Below, in pieces: positions 24,547 to 32,455 of a DNA stretch of 32,455 bases. The notes under the pieces were generated by a model. It worked only from the letters and a program-made list of their open reading frames with translations, searched no databases and was not told the origin of the DNA. The number at the start of each line of letters is the position of its first letter. Position 1 is the first letter of the stretch. A program made the position numbers and the translations under genes. Source of the stretch: Acidobacteriota bacterium (lineage in GTDB: Bacteria > Acidobacteriota > Vicinamibacteria > Vicinamibacterales > UBA8438); the NCBI GenBank assembly GCA_026706755.1, contig JAPOYG010000035.1, positions 12,855 through 45,309 of the forward strand. The letters run 5' to 3'.

Positions 24547-27042
24547 ATGCGGGGGCAGAACACTACGACAGCGACACGGATGCTCAGCGCCGCGATCCTG
24601 TTGGCGACGGGCGCAGCACTCGCGGCCTGCGGAGGGGGCGCGCCGGCCGACCCGATTCCCGACACGACCGTGGAGACCCTGCCGACAGCGCGAGAGCTGC
24701 TGGAAGCCGGCGCCGTGCTGGAGGTCCCCTCCTTTTCCCTGACCGATCAGACCGGCGAGCCGTTCGGTTCGGCGCACCTCGAGGACCGCGTCTGGATCGC
24801 GCACCTCACGTCGACCGCATGCACCGACATCTGCCCGGACGTCACGGCTGGGCTGCGGGAGCTGGAGGGCGAGCTCAGCGGCGCGCCGGGCTGGGACGAC
24901 ATCCGCTTCGTGAGCTTCAGCGCCGACCCGGAGGCCGACACGCCGGCCGTGCTCGCGGACCACGCGCGCGAGGTCGGCGCGGACGGCGAGCACTGGAAGT
25001 TCCTCACCGGCCGGCGCAACCAAGTCCGGCAGCTCAGCCGCCACGGGCTGCGACTCCCGGTCGGCGGTTCCGCGGACGACGCCGAGCCGGGCTTCCCGGC
25101 CGGCGACGTCCTGCTCGTCGACCGCCTGCAGCGCATTCGCGCCGTGTTCGACGGAACGAGCGCGGAGGGGCGCGGGGATCTGGCTCGCGAGCTCCGGGAG
25201 CTCGCCGGCGCCCCACCGCGCCGCGTCGTCGCGCACCCCGAGGAGGTGCTCGACCCGCCGTGGCTGGACGGTCGCGCCCAAGCGCAGCTCGCGACGGCCG
25301 ACGATCTCGACGTCGTCCACGACTTCCGCTTCACCGACCGCCTGCACGAGAGCGGCATCACCTTCGTCAACCGCGTCACGGACGACTCGGGCAAGGCCTA
25401 CAAGCCGGTCCACTACGACCACGGGAACGGCATCGCGGTGGCCGACGTCGACGGCGACGGGCGGCTCGACATCTACTTCACCAACCAGGTGGGCCCGAAC
25501 GAGCTGTGGCGCAACCTCGGCGCCGGCGAGTTCGACAACGTCACGCGCGCGGCGGGCGTCGGCCTGCCGGACGCGATCAGCGTCACCGCCTCGTTCGCCG
25601 ACACCGACAACGACGGGGACGCGGACCTGTTCGTGACGACGGTCCGAGGCGGCAACCACCTCTTCGTCAACGACGGGGGGGGCCGCTTCACGGACGCCAC
25701 CGAGGCGGCGGGGTTGGGTCACGTCGCGCACTCGTCGGCGGGGGTGTTCTTCGACTACAACCGGGACGGCCTGCTCGACCTCTTCCTCTGCAACGTCGGC
25801 GTCTACTCGTCGGACGACCTCGGTCCCGGGGGCTACTACATCGGGTTCGCGGACGCCTTCGAGGGACACCTGCAGCCCGAGCGGCGGAACGAGCGGAGCA
25901 TCCTCTACGAGAACCGGGGCGACAACCGCTTCGCCGACGTCACCGAGGAGCGCGGGCTGGCCGACGAGAGCTGGACCGGCGACGCGAGCCCCCTCGACGC
26001 CAACGGCGACGGCTGGCCGGACCTGTACGTGCTCAACATGCAGGGCCACGACGAGTACTTCGAGAACGTGGGCGGCGAGCGCTTCGAGCGGCGCAGCCGG
26101 GAGCTCTTCCCGCGCACGCCGTGGGGGTCGATGAGCATCAAGGTGTTCGACTTCGACAACGACGCCGACATGGACATCATCCTCACCGACATGCACTCGG
26201 ACATGAGCGAGGACGTCGGGCCTCCGCGCGAGAAGCTGAAGGCGCGCATGCAGTGGCCGGAGTCGACGCTCCGTTCCGGGGGCAACAGCATCTACGGCAA
26301 CGCCTTCTTCCGAAACGACGGCGGCACCTTCACGGAGGCCTCGGACGCGCTCGGCACCGAGAACTACTGGCCGTGGGGCCTCAGCGTCGGCGACCTGAAC
26401 GCCGACGGCTTCGACGACGTCTTCGTCGCCTCGAGCATGAACTTCCCGTTCCGCTACGGCGTCAACACCGTGCTGCTGAACGACGCGGGCCGTGGATTCG
26501 TCGACAGCGAGTTCATCCTGGGCGTCGAGCCGCGCCGGGATCGCCGGACGGCGCGCCCCTGGTTCACGCTCGACTGCGCGGGAGCGGACGCCGGGAACAC
26601 CTACTGCGAGGAGTTCGGCCTGCTCGACGAGGCGGTGGTCTGGGCCTCCGTCGGGTCGCGCTCGGCCGCCATCTTCGACCTCGACGGCGACGGCGACCTC
26701 GACATCGTCACCAACGAGTTCCACGACGGCCCGCTCGTGCTCGTGAGCGATCTCGCAGAACGAGGGCCGGTCCGTGCCGTGACCGTCAACCTGACCGGGT
26801 CGGAGTCGAACCGCGACGGCCTCGGCGCCGCGGTCACGGTGCGCGCCGGCGGCCGCTCGTACGTGAAGGTCCACGACGGGCAGTCGGGCTACCTCTCGCA
26901 GAGCCTGATTCCGCTCTACTTCGGACTGGGCGACGCCGAGACGGTCGACGAGATCACCGTAGTCTGGCCATCCGGGGCCGAGCAGACCGTGCCCGGCCCC
27001 ATCGCAGCCGGAAGCACCGTGGACGTGCGCGAGGGTGAATAG
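24547..27042 (+). CDS. SCO1/SenC-CRTAC1 fusion lipoprotein, 831 aa
   Basis: GAGGAAG precedes the ATG, and the lipobox is LAAC at Cys28. Residues ~58-220 form a SCO1/SenC thioredoxin-like domain: PSFSLTDQTGEPFGSAHLED, the copper/redox motif C92-TDI-C96, and FVSFSADPEADTP. The distal His ligand of Sco proteins, normally just before the LVD strand, is missing here: the region reads GFPAGDVLLVD, with P184 near the expected spot. From ~280 a CRTAC1 propeller follows with seven loops (DVDGDGRLD, DTDNDGDAD, DYNRDGLLD, DANGDGWPD, DFDNDADMD, DLNADGFDD, DLDGDGDLD) and a C-terminal ASPIC/UnbV domain (GRSYVKVHDGQSGYLSQS, ITVVWPSGAEQ). It is more divergent than the other three CRTAC1 proteins. It is probably a membrane-anchored redox or copper protein with a binding propeller. 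Confidence 0.93.
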   Translation: MRGQNTTTATRMLSAAILLATGAALAACGGGAPADPIPDTTVETLPTARELLEAGAVLEVPSFSLTDQTGEPFGSAHLEDRVWIAHLTSTACTDICPDVTAGLRELEGELSGAPGWDDIRFVSFSADPEADTPAVLADHAREVGADGEHWKFLTGRRNQVRQLSRHGLRLPVGGSADDAEPGFPAGDVLLVDRLQRIRAVFDGTSAEGRGDLARELRELAGAPPRRVVAHPEEVLDPPWLDGRAQAQLATADDLDVVHDFRFTDRLHESGITFVNRVTDDSGKAYKPVHYDHGNGIAVADVDGDGRLDIYFTNQVGPNELWRNLGAGEFDNVTRAAGVGLPDAISVTASFADTDNDGDADLFVTTVRGGNHLFVNDGGGRFTDATEAAGLGHVAHSSAGVFFDYNRDGLLDLFLCNVGVYSSDDLGPGGYYIGFADAFEGHLQPERRNERSILYENRGDNRFADVTEERGLADESWTGDASPLDANGDGWPDLYVLNMQGHDEYFENVGGERFERRSRELFPRTPWGSMSIKVFDFDNDADMDIILTDMHSDMSEDVGPPREKLKARMQWPESTLRSGGNSIYGNAFFRNDGGTFTEASDALGTENYWPWGLSVGDLNADGFDDVFVASSMNFPFRYGVNTVLLNDAGRGFVDSEFILGVEPRRDRRTARPWFTLDCAGADAGNTYCEEFGLLDEAVVWASVGSRSAAIFDLDGDGDLDIVTNEFHDGPLVLVSDLAERGPVRAVTVNLTGSESNRDGLGAAVTVRAGGRSYVKVHDGQSGYLSQSLIPLYFGLGDAETVDEITVVWPSGAEQTVPGPIAAGSTVDVREGE

Positions 27043-27044
27043 CG

Positions 27045-27060
27045 CCGCCCGTCGGGGCGG
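27045..27060. terminator. Stem-loop between convergent genes
   Basis: CCGCCC-GTCG-GGGCGG gives a perfect six-base GC stem with a four-base loop three bases after the plus-strand stop codon. There is no T tract. Further GC-rich palindromes follow before the convergent cyclase gene ends at 27116. It is plausible as a termination or 3'-protection structure. Confidence 0.4.
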
Positions 27061-27115
27061 AGGCGCGCGTCCGCGGCCAGGCCACCCGCGGCCGCGGCCA
27101 CGGCACCGGGTAGCG

Positions 27116-28111
27116 TCAGAACACCGCGATCACGTTCAAGGGCGAACCGGTACCCCCACTCACCGGAATTGGTGCCGCGGTGATCAGGAACTCCCAGCGC
27201 CCCTCGTCGGCCGCCGCGGCAGCCAGCGCCTCCAGGTCCATGTTGTCGAAGATGTTGGTCCCGAGGCCGGCGATGAGCAGCGTGTGCACGGGAAGCCGGA
27301 CCCCCTCGACGCCGGATGGCTGGACGTCGGTGGCCGCGTCGCTCCCGAAGAACGCCACGTCGCTCGCGCGGATCCAGCGGACGACCGACGCGTGGATGCC
27401 GGCCGAGTTGCCGGAGAGCTGCCACGGGCCCTCAGCAGCCCGGCGCGCCCAGCGGCCGGTACGCAGGAAGACCGCGTCGCCCGGCTGCATCGTGACCCCC
27501 GCCTGCTCCAGCCACGCCTCGACGTCCTCGGTGTAGATGGCGGTCCCGGGCTCCAGGAAGTCGACGCCCTTCAGCCGCGGGATGTCGAGCAGCACACCGC
27601 GCGTCACGATGCCCTGCTTCAGGTTCTGGATGCCGAGCTTGCCGCAGCCCTCCTCGACGGAGCTCGCCTCGGGCGGGACGCCGTTGTACATCGCACCGTT
27701 GTGGAGGAAATGGCAGAGCGCGTCGATGTGGCTGACGCCGTAGCCGTGGTAGGAGAACTCGATCGTGTCCGAGCGCAGGGACTCGGCCATCGTGTGGTTG
27801 AACGCGGAGTCGGGGTTGTCCGGCGCCTCGTCCGGCATCGGGTTGTGCGAGAGCGACACCGTTCGGCCACGCGTCGCGAGCGACAGCGCCTGACGGCGCT
27901 TCTCCTCGGTCACCAGATTCGCGGTCCCGAGCTCGTCGTCCGCCCCCCAACGCCCCCAGTTCTTCAGCTCCTCGAAGAGGGCGTCGAACTCCGCCGCGTC
28001 GTGCGGCCCCGGCCCGTCCTGCGCCGCGGCGAGACCGAAACCGCCCAGAGCGATCCCGACCGCCCCGGCGGCGATCGCCGCCAACCGCCATCGACTCCGT
28101 CGCTTCGTCAT
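27116..28111 (-). CDS. Exported cyclase-family metal-dependent hydrolase, 331 aa
   Basis: The start at 28111 follows GGAGGGA and opens a signal peptide with a basic n-region (MTKRRSRWRLAAIAAG to GLAAAQ, ~31 residues); ATG 28201 upstream would only add an arginine-rich tail. The body is the cyclase / kynurenine-formamidase-like fold (PF04199): ELGTANLVTEEKRRQAL, then the metal motif H122-GYGVS-H128-I-D130-ALC-H134, VLLDIPRLKG, and PGDAVFLRTGRW. This is the larger variant of the family, similar to proteins acting on amide or lactone-type substrates. Known relatives are mostly cytoplasmic, so secretion is notable. It lies downstream of the TPR lipoprotein on the same strand, 159 bases away. The substrate cannot be assigned. 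Confidence 0.9.
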   Translation of the reverse strand: MTKRRSRWRLAAIAAGAVGIALGGFGLAAAQDGPGPHDAAEFDALFEELKNWGRWGADDELGTANLVTEEKRRQALSLATRGRTVSLSHNPMPDEAPDNPDSAFNHTMAESLRSDTIEFSYHGYGVSHIDALCHFLHNGAMYNGVPPEASSVEEGCGKLGIQNLKQGIVTRGVLLDIPRLKGVDFLEPGTAIYTEDVEAWLEQAGVTMQPGDAVFLRTGRWARRAAEGPWQLSGNSAGIHASVVRWIRASDVAFFGSDAATDVQPSGVEGVRLPVHTLLIAGLGTNIFDNMDLEALAAAAADEGRWEFLITAAPIPVSGGTGSPLNVIAVF

Positions 28112-28270
28112 GGTTCTTCCCTCCGTGTCTCCGTCATGCTCCGTTCCACGACGCCAACGCCTTGACGCCTCGTTCGCTGCCTCCAGGCGACATCCCTCCA
28201 CGACCGGACAGGGACAACCGGGCCAGCGTCATGCAGGAGGTCGACGCCACCGGGCGAGCATCCGCCGGGC

Positions 28271-29641
28271 TCACCGGGCGGCGAGGGTGGCTTCGACGGT
28301 GCCGGCCAGCTCACTGAGCCTCGCGTGCTCGGGGTGCCGCTCGCGCGCCTCTGCCAGCCACGCGCGAGCGTCGTCGTAGCGCTCCAGTCGGACGAGGGCC
28401 ATGGCGCCCTCCAGCCAGGAGGCAGCGTCGGTGGGGTCGAGGGTCACGACCTGCCGCCAGTGAACCACCGACGCGGCGAGGTCGCCCAGATTGCGGAGCA
28501 TCTCGGCCTGTCCGACGTGGGCGTCGACCTGCGCCGGGTCGTGCTCGGCGGCGGCCGCGAAGTGCGTGAGGGCGTCGCGGAAGCGCCGCTGCTGCGCGAG
28601 GAAGATGGCGAGGCTGAGGTGGGTCGGGGCGTGGTCGGGAGTCCGGCGCAGGGCCTCCTGGAACTCGGCCACCGCCGCGTTGCCGTCCCCAATCCAGTAG
28701 AGAGCAAGGCCGAGGCCGTGGCGGAGCTCGGCGCTGTCCGGGTCGAGCTCGAGCCCGCGGCGGTACATCTCCACCGCCCCCTCGTAGTCCTCCGCCTCCA
28801 TGGCGAGCCGGCCGCGGTTGTTGTAGGCGTCGGCGCTCTCGAGCAGCCAGAAATAGTCCTGCATCAGCGGGTCGTGGAGGCGCGGACGACCGTCGCCCCG
28901 CTGCCCCAGATGCCGCTCCGCCCGCTCCTGGTCGCCGAGGCCGCGGTAGGCCAGGGCCAGGCGGTAGTGGACGCGCGTCGCCTGCGGGTCGAGGGCCAGC
29001 ACCCGCTCGAGAAGCTCGACGGCGGCCGCCGGATCGTCGAGGGCCAGTCGGGCGCGGCCCAGGCCCTCGAGGACCGCGGCCGATTCGGGTGCAATCTCCC
29101 TCCCGTGCGTGAAGACGCGCTCCGCGTCCGCGGCCCGGTCGCGATCGAGGTAGGCCTCGCCGAGCCGCACGATGGTCGGCAGATCCGTCGGCCGCAGGTC
29201 GAGCGCGCGCTCGAACGGCTCCACCGCGCGCGCGGGGTCGCCCGTGAGCAGAAACAGCTGCCCCAGGTAGTACGGCCACCGCGGGTCGCGGGGCATCAGC
29301 GCCTCGGCGTTCCGCAGGCTCGCCTCGGCGCCGGTGTGGAAGCGGGTCGCCATCAGGATGAGCCCGATGTCGCCGTGCGCCTGCGCCAGCTCGCGGGCGG
29401 GGGCGTTCGGGCGCCCGGACACCGCGGCGAGCGTCGCGAAGCGGGTGCGTACCTGCGCCTGGACGGATTCCGGCAGCAGCGACAGGTCGGGCATCTCCAC
29501 CGGCCGGACCTGCCAGGCGGTCGGCTCGGCGTCAGCCGGTGCGGTGGAGGCGGGGTCGGCCGTGTCGCCGGCAGAGCCGCAGGCGGCCGCCGACAGGGCC
29601 AAGGTCAGTGCGCAGGCTGCCAGCGCGACGCGCTGCGACAT
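28271..29641 (-). CDS. TPR lipoprotein, 456 aa
   Basis: The signal peptide ends in the lipobox SAAAC (Cys21). The mature protein is a chain of about ten tetratricopeptide repeats (for example YYLGQLFLLTGDPARAVEPF, TIVRLGEAYLDRDRAADAER, YNNRGRLAMEAEDYEGAVEM). No enzymatic domain is seen. It is a clear paralogue of the TPR lipoprotein at 31578, sharing IVRLGEAYL / LVRLGEVYL and RVHYRLALAYRGLGDQERA / GIHYPLAMAYRRLGDSERA. It is divergent from the CRTAC1 gene at 29764, across 122 bases. No ribosome site is visible, and a TATGCT lies only nine bases before the ATG, so a near-leaderless transcript is possible. Role: probable periplasmic protein-protein scaffold, perhaps for CRTAC1 partners. Confidence 0.92.
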   Translation of the reverse strand: MSQRVALAACALTLALSAAACGSAGDTADPASTAPADAEPTAWQVRPVEMPDLSLLPESVQAQVRTRFATLAAVSGRPNAPARELAQAHGDIGLILMATRFHTGAEASLRNAEALMPRDPRWPYYLGQLFLLTGDPARAVEPFERALDLRPTDLPTIVRLGEAYLDRDRAADAERVFTHGREIAPESAAVLEGLGRARLALDDPAAAVELLERVLALDPQATRVHYRLALAYRGLGDQERAERHLGQRGDGRPRLHDPLMQDYFWLLESADAYNNRGRLAMEAEDYEGAVEMYRRGLELDPDSAELRHGLGLALYWIGDGNAAVAEFQEALRRTPDHAPTHLSLAIFLAQQRRFRDALTHFAAAAEHDPAQVDAHVGQAEMLRNLGDLAASVVHWRQVVTLDPTDAASWLEGAMALVRLERYDDARAWLAEARERHPEHARLSELAGTVEATLAAR

Positions 29642-29687
29642 GGTCGCGCGAGCATAGCACGCGGGCGGAGCCTCGCCGGTTCCAACC

Positions 29688-29718
29688 TATAATCGAACGC
29701 CCAAAAACCGAACGTTCG
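29688..29718 (+). promoter_or_regulatory. -10 box TATAAT and downstream palindrome
   Basis: A perfect TATAAT (29688-29693) stands 70 bases before the CRTAC1 start, without a recognisable -35. Fifteen bases downstream is the perfect palindrome CGAACGTTCG (29709-29718), whose half CGAACG also occurs directly after the -10 box (29694-29699). Its position near the likely transcription start makes it a candidate repressor site. Confidence 0.45.
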
Positions 29719-29763
29719 CCCCGGGCAAGACGAGTCGTTACGGAAGCAACGCGACCCCGCACC

Positions 29764-31581
29764 ATGCGCACTAGCGATCTTCGCCGCACGACCGCCATCG
29801 CGACGGTCTGTCTCGCGGCCGGGCTGGCGGGCTGCGGCTCCGAGGCGCCGCCGCCGTCGGCCGAGGCCGCCGACGCCCTCGCCCCCGTCCCGGCCGAGAG
29901 CCCGAACGACTGGTTCGTCGACCGGGCCGCCGCGGCCGGGATCGACTTCGTGCACTTCAACGGCATGTCCGGGGAGTACTACTTCCCCGAGATCATGCCG
30001 GCCGGCGTGGGCCTCGTCGACTACGACGCCGACGGCGACCTCGACGCCTACTTCGTCCAGGGCCAGATGATGGGCGAGGGCAAGACGTTCGCCGACGCCC
30101 TGTTCGAGCCGGTCGGCCCGCTGCCGCTCCGCGGCCGGCTGTACCGCAACGACCTGGAGGTCGCGGCGGACGGCACGCGGACGCTGCGCTTCACGGACGT
30201 CACCGAGGCGAGCGGCATCGACGCCCGCGGCCACGGCATGGGGATCGCGACCGGCGACGTCGACAACGACGGCTGGGTGGACCTCTACCTCACGTTCCTC
30301 GGCCCCAACCGCCTCTACCGCAACAACGGCGACGGAACGTTCACCGACGTCTCGGCGGCGAGCGGCGCGGACGACGCGGGCTGGGGGGTCTCGGCGTCGT
30401 TCGTCGACATCGACGGCGACGGCTGGCTCGACCTCTACGTCGGCAACTACGTGCACTACGACTTCAGCGGCGAGCGCGTCTGCACGGTCCTGTCCGACCG
30501 CCGCAGCCACTGCGGGCCCGAGCACTTCGAGCCGGAGACCGATCGCCTGTTCCGCAACCGCGGGGACGGCACCTTCGAGGACGTCACCGCCACCGCGTTC
30601 GTCGTCACCGAGCCGTTCGGGCCGGCCCTCGGCGTGTCGACGGCGGACTTCGACAGCGACGGCTGGATGGACATCTACGTCGCCAACGACGGCCGCGACA
30701 ACCTGCTCTGGATGAACCGCGGCGACGGGACGTTCGGCAACCTGGGACTGATGAGCGGGGCCGCGCTCAGCGAGGACGGCAAGCCGGAAGCGAGCATGGG
30801 AGTGGACGCGGGCGACTTCGACAACGACGGCGACGAGGACCTGTTCATGACGCACCTGCCCACCGAGGGGCACAACCTGTACGTCAACGACGGGTCCGCG
30901 ACGTTCGAGGACGGGAGCGCCGCCTCGCGGGTGCACGGCCTGAGCCTCGGCTACACCGGCTGGGGCACGGCCTGGATCGACGTCGACAACGACGGCTGGC
31001 TCGACCTGCTGCTGGCGCACGGCGCGCTCGACGCCAAGCCGGGCCGGCCCGACCATCCGATGCCCTTCGAAGAACGGAACCTGCTGCTGCGCAACACCGG
31101 CGACGGGCGGTTCGAGGACGCTACCGATGCAGCCGGAGCGGCGCTCGCGCTGGTGGAGGTAAGCCGGGGCGCCGCGTTCGGCGATATCGACAACGACGGC
31201 GACCCCGATGCCCTGCTCGGCAACCTCAACGGGCGCGTCCGTCTCCTCCTCAACACCGTCGGCAACCGCGCCCACTGGCTCGGCCTGCGGCTCGTCAGCG
31301 AGGCCCCGGTCGCAGGCGGGGGTGCCGCGGCCACCGGCCGCGACATGCTCGGCGCCCGCGTCGAGATCCTCCGGGACGGCGAGACCACCCTGCGGCGCCG
31401 GGTGCGGGCCGACGGCAGCTACGCCTCGGCCAGCGACCCACGCGTTCTCGCAGGGCTCGGCGATTCGACCGCCGCGCCGACGGTGCGCGTCCACTGGCCC
31501 GACGGTCGCACGGAGGAGTGGGCCGACGTCCCGATCGACCGCTGGACCACTCTGGTCCGGGGCGAGGGGCGAACGCGATGA
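29764..31581 (+). CDS. CRTAC1-family lipoprotein, 605 aa
   Basis: A short clean lipoprotein signal ends in LAGC (Cys24). Seven DxDxDG loops follow (DYDADGDLD, DVDNDGWVD, DIDGDGWLD, DFDSDGWMD, DFDNDGDED, DVDNDGWLD, DIDNDGDPD) with a C-x9-C pair (CTVLSDRRSHC) and a C-terminal ASPIC/UnbV domain (AHWLGLRLVS, DGSYASASDPRVLAGLG, VRVHWPDGRTEEW). It is closest to the proteins at 8634 and 19990. Its TGA overlaps the ATG of the next gene (ATGA), so the CRTAC1 and TPR lipoproteins are translationally coupled, the strongest evidence here that the two families work as a pair. No strong ribosome site precedes this ATG. Confidence 0.95.
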   Translation: MRTSDLRRTTAIATVCLAAGLAGCGSEAPPPSAEAADALAPVPAESPNDWFVDRAAAAGIDFVHFNGMSGEYYFPEIMPAGVGLVDYDADGDLDAYFVQGQMMGEGKTFADALFEPVGPLPLRGRLYRNDLEVAADGTRTLRFTDVTEASGIDARGHGMGIATGDVDNDGWVDLYLTFLGPNRLYRNNGDGTFTDVSAASGADDAGWGVSASFVDIDGDGWLDLYVGNYVHYDFSGERVCTVLSDRRSHCGPEHFEPETDRLFRNRGDGTFEDVTATAFVVTEPFGPALGVSTADFDSDGWMDIYVANDGRDNLLWMNRGDGTFGNLGLMSGAALSEDGKPEASMGVDAGDFDNDGDEDLFMTHLPTEGHNLYVNDGSATFEDGSAASRVHGLSLGYTGWGTAWIDVDNDGWLDLLLAHGALDAKPGRPDHPMPFEERNLLLRNTGDGRFEDATDAAGAALALVEVSRGAAFGDIDNDGDPDALLGNLNGRVRLLLNTVGNRAHWLGLRLVSEAPVAGGGAAATGRDMLGARVEILRDGETTLRRRVRADGSYASASDPRVLAGLGDSTAAPTVRVHWPDGRTEEWADVPIDRWTTLVRGEGRTR

Positions 31582-32455
31582 ACGGCCGTCGCCTGGCCGC
31601 CGCCGCACTGGCCGCGCTCCTCTCGGCGGGCTGTGCGGGATCCGCGGGCCCGACCGGCGGGGACGGCCCGGGGATGCTCGCTCCGCCCGAGGGCCTGGGC
31701 CTCGAAGAGGTCATCCGACCCGACTTCTCCGCGATGGGAGAGTCGGCGGCGCGGCAGATGCGCGAGCGCTACGACACGCTCGCCCGTACCGTGGGCGACG
31801 GAAGCGCGACGGCCGCCGAGCTCGCCGCCGCCTACGGCGGGATGGGCGACCTGCTGCTGGCGGCCCGCGAGCTCGAGACGGCCGAGGCCTACTACCGCAA
31901 CGCGCAGGCCCTCGCCCCGGGCGAATGGCGCTGGGCGCACCTGCTCGGCCACCTGTACCGCAATCAGGGCCCGCTCGACGAGGCGGTGACCTTCCTGGAG
32001 CATGCGGCCGAGATTACGCCCCGGGCCGTGGCCACGCTGGTCCGCCTGGGCGAGGTCTACCTCGCGCTCGGGCGTCCCGAGGCGGCCGCGCCGCGCTTCG
32101 AGCAGGCGCTGGCGGTCGATCGCGGCTCGGCCGCCGCGTGGTACGGCGCCGGGCGGGCCGCACTGGCCCGCAGGGACGACGCAGCCGCCGTGAACGCGCT
32201 GGAGGAGGCCCTCGCGCTGGCCCCGGAGGCGAACGGGATCCACTACCCGCTCGCGATGGCCTACCGGCGCCTGGGCGACTCGGAACGGGCGCGCGCCCAC
32301 ATGGCGCGGCAGGGAGAGATCGAGCCGCGGCCCGACGACCCCGTGCTGCAGGAGATCGAGCAGCGCTTCGAGAGCGCCCTGCTCCTCGACTTCCGGGGCG
32401 GCGAGGCCCTGGCCGCGGGCAACTGGGCCGCCGCAGCCGACTTCTTCGACCGGGC
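31578..32455 (+). CDS. TPR lipoprotein, 3' end outside the window
   Basis: The ATG overlaps the stop of the CRTAC1 gene. The lipobox is SAGC (Cys19). At least five tetratricopeptide repeats are visible (for example AAYGGMGDLLLAARELETAE, ATLVRLGEVYLALGRPEAAA, HYPLAMAYRRLGDSERARAH). It is paralogous to the protein at 28271 in the aligned section, including the insertion of a Pro/Asp-rich spacer (EPRPDDPVLQEIEQ here, GRPRLHDPLMQDYFW there). The frame is open to the window edge, with at least 292 residues. It is inferred to bind its CRTAC1 partner at the periplasmic face of a membrane. Confidence 0.9.
   Translation, partial: MNGRRLAAAALAALLSAGCAGSAGPTGGDGPGMLAPPEGLGLEEVIRPDFSAMGESAARQMRERYDTLARTVGDGSATAAELAAAYGGMGDLLLAARELETAEAYYRNAQALAPGEWRWAHLLGHLYRNQGPLDEAVTFLEHAAEITPRAVATLVRLGEVYLALGRPEAAAPRFEQALAVDRGSAAAWYGAGRAALARRDDAAAVNALEEALALAPEANGIHYPLAMAYRRLGDSERARAHMARQGEIEPRPDDPVLQEIEQRFESALLLDFRGGEALAAGNWAAAADFFDR

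Noticed and set aside
1-32455. tRNA, rRNA, CRISPR array, prophage or integrase
   Set aside because: No cloverleaf-like gene, rRNA core sequence, regularly spaced repeats or recombinase domain was seen on either strand.

Overview
The window is very GC-rich (roughly 70% or more, with almost every codon ending in G or C) and carries about 18 confident protein genes on both strands, most with Sec, lipoprotein or Tat signals. A VWA protein of the type known as the VWFA-related Acidobacterial domain, paired DUF1592/DUF1552 genes, several CRTAC1 (FG-GAP/VCBS plus ASPIC/UnbV) proteins and quinoprotein-like propellers together suggest an acidobacterium, probably of the class Vicinamibacteria. This is an inference from gene content. 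There is no rRNA, tRNA or CRISPR array here.

Layout. 1-630: a possible gene running off the left edge and a 50-residue membrane microprotein. 631-8366 (minus): a secreted-protein cluster in the order DUF1592-type cytochrome, Tat-exported DUF1552 protein (ATGA overlap), Vgb-like propeller with one heme motif, ankyrin protein. 8634-18862 (plus): a CRTAC1 lipoprotein, a vapBC toxin-antitoxin pair, a PQQ-dehydrogenase-like propeller, then two near-identical cytochrome c/PQQ-propeller fusions separated by a NYN-domain nuclease gene. 18890-24196 (minus): a diheme cytochrome/propeller protein, a second CRTAC1 protein overlapping its 3' end, and the VWA protein. 24547-27042 (plus): a lipoprotein fusing a SCO1/SenC domain to a CRTAC1 propeller. 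27116-29641 (minus): an exported cyclase-family metalloenzyme and a TPR lipoprotein. 29764-end (plus): a further CRTAC1 lipoprotein whose stop overlaps the start of a second TPR lipoprotein, which runs off the right edge.

How the genes may work together. Nearly everything is predicted to act outside the cytoplasm. There are seven c-type heme motifs (CxxCH) in five proteins, three quinoprotein-like propellers, two Vgb-like propellers and four seven-bladed FG-GAP propellers with seven DxDxDG calcium loops each. This looks like a paralogue-rich periplasmic or outer-surface set for oxidising or binding extracellular substrates and passing electrons to c-type cytochromes. The substrate cannot be read from the sequence. 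The most system-like part is the CRTAC1-TPR lipoprotein pairing at the right end, together with the SCO-CRTAC1 fusion.

Smaller structure: a family of short palindromic (REP-like) elements recurs at 10512, 13300, 13565 and, degenerate, 19962. One of them lies inside the signal-peptide coding region of a cytochrome c/PQQ gene and seems to have lengthened that protein.
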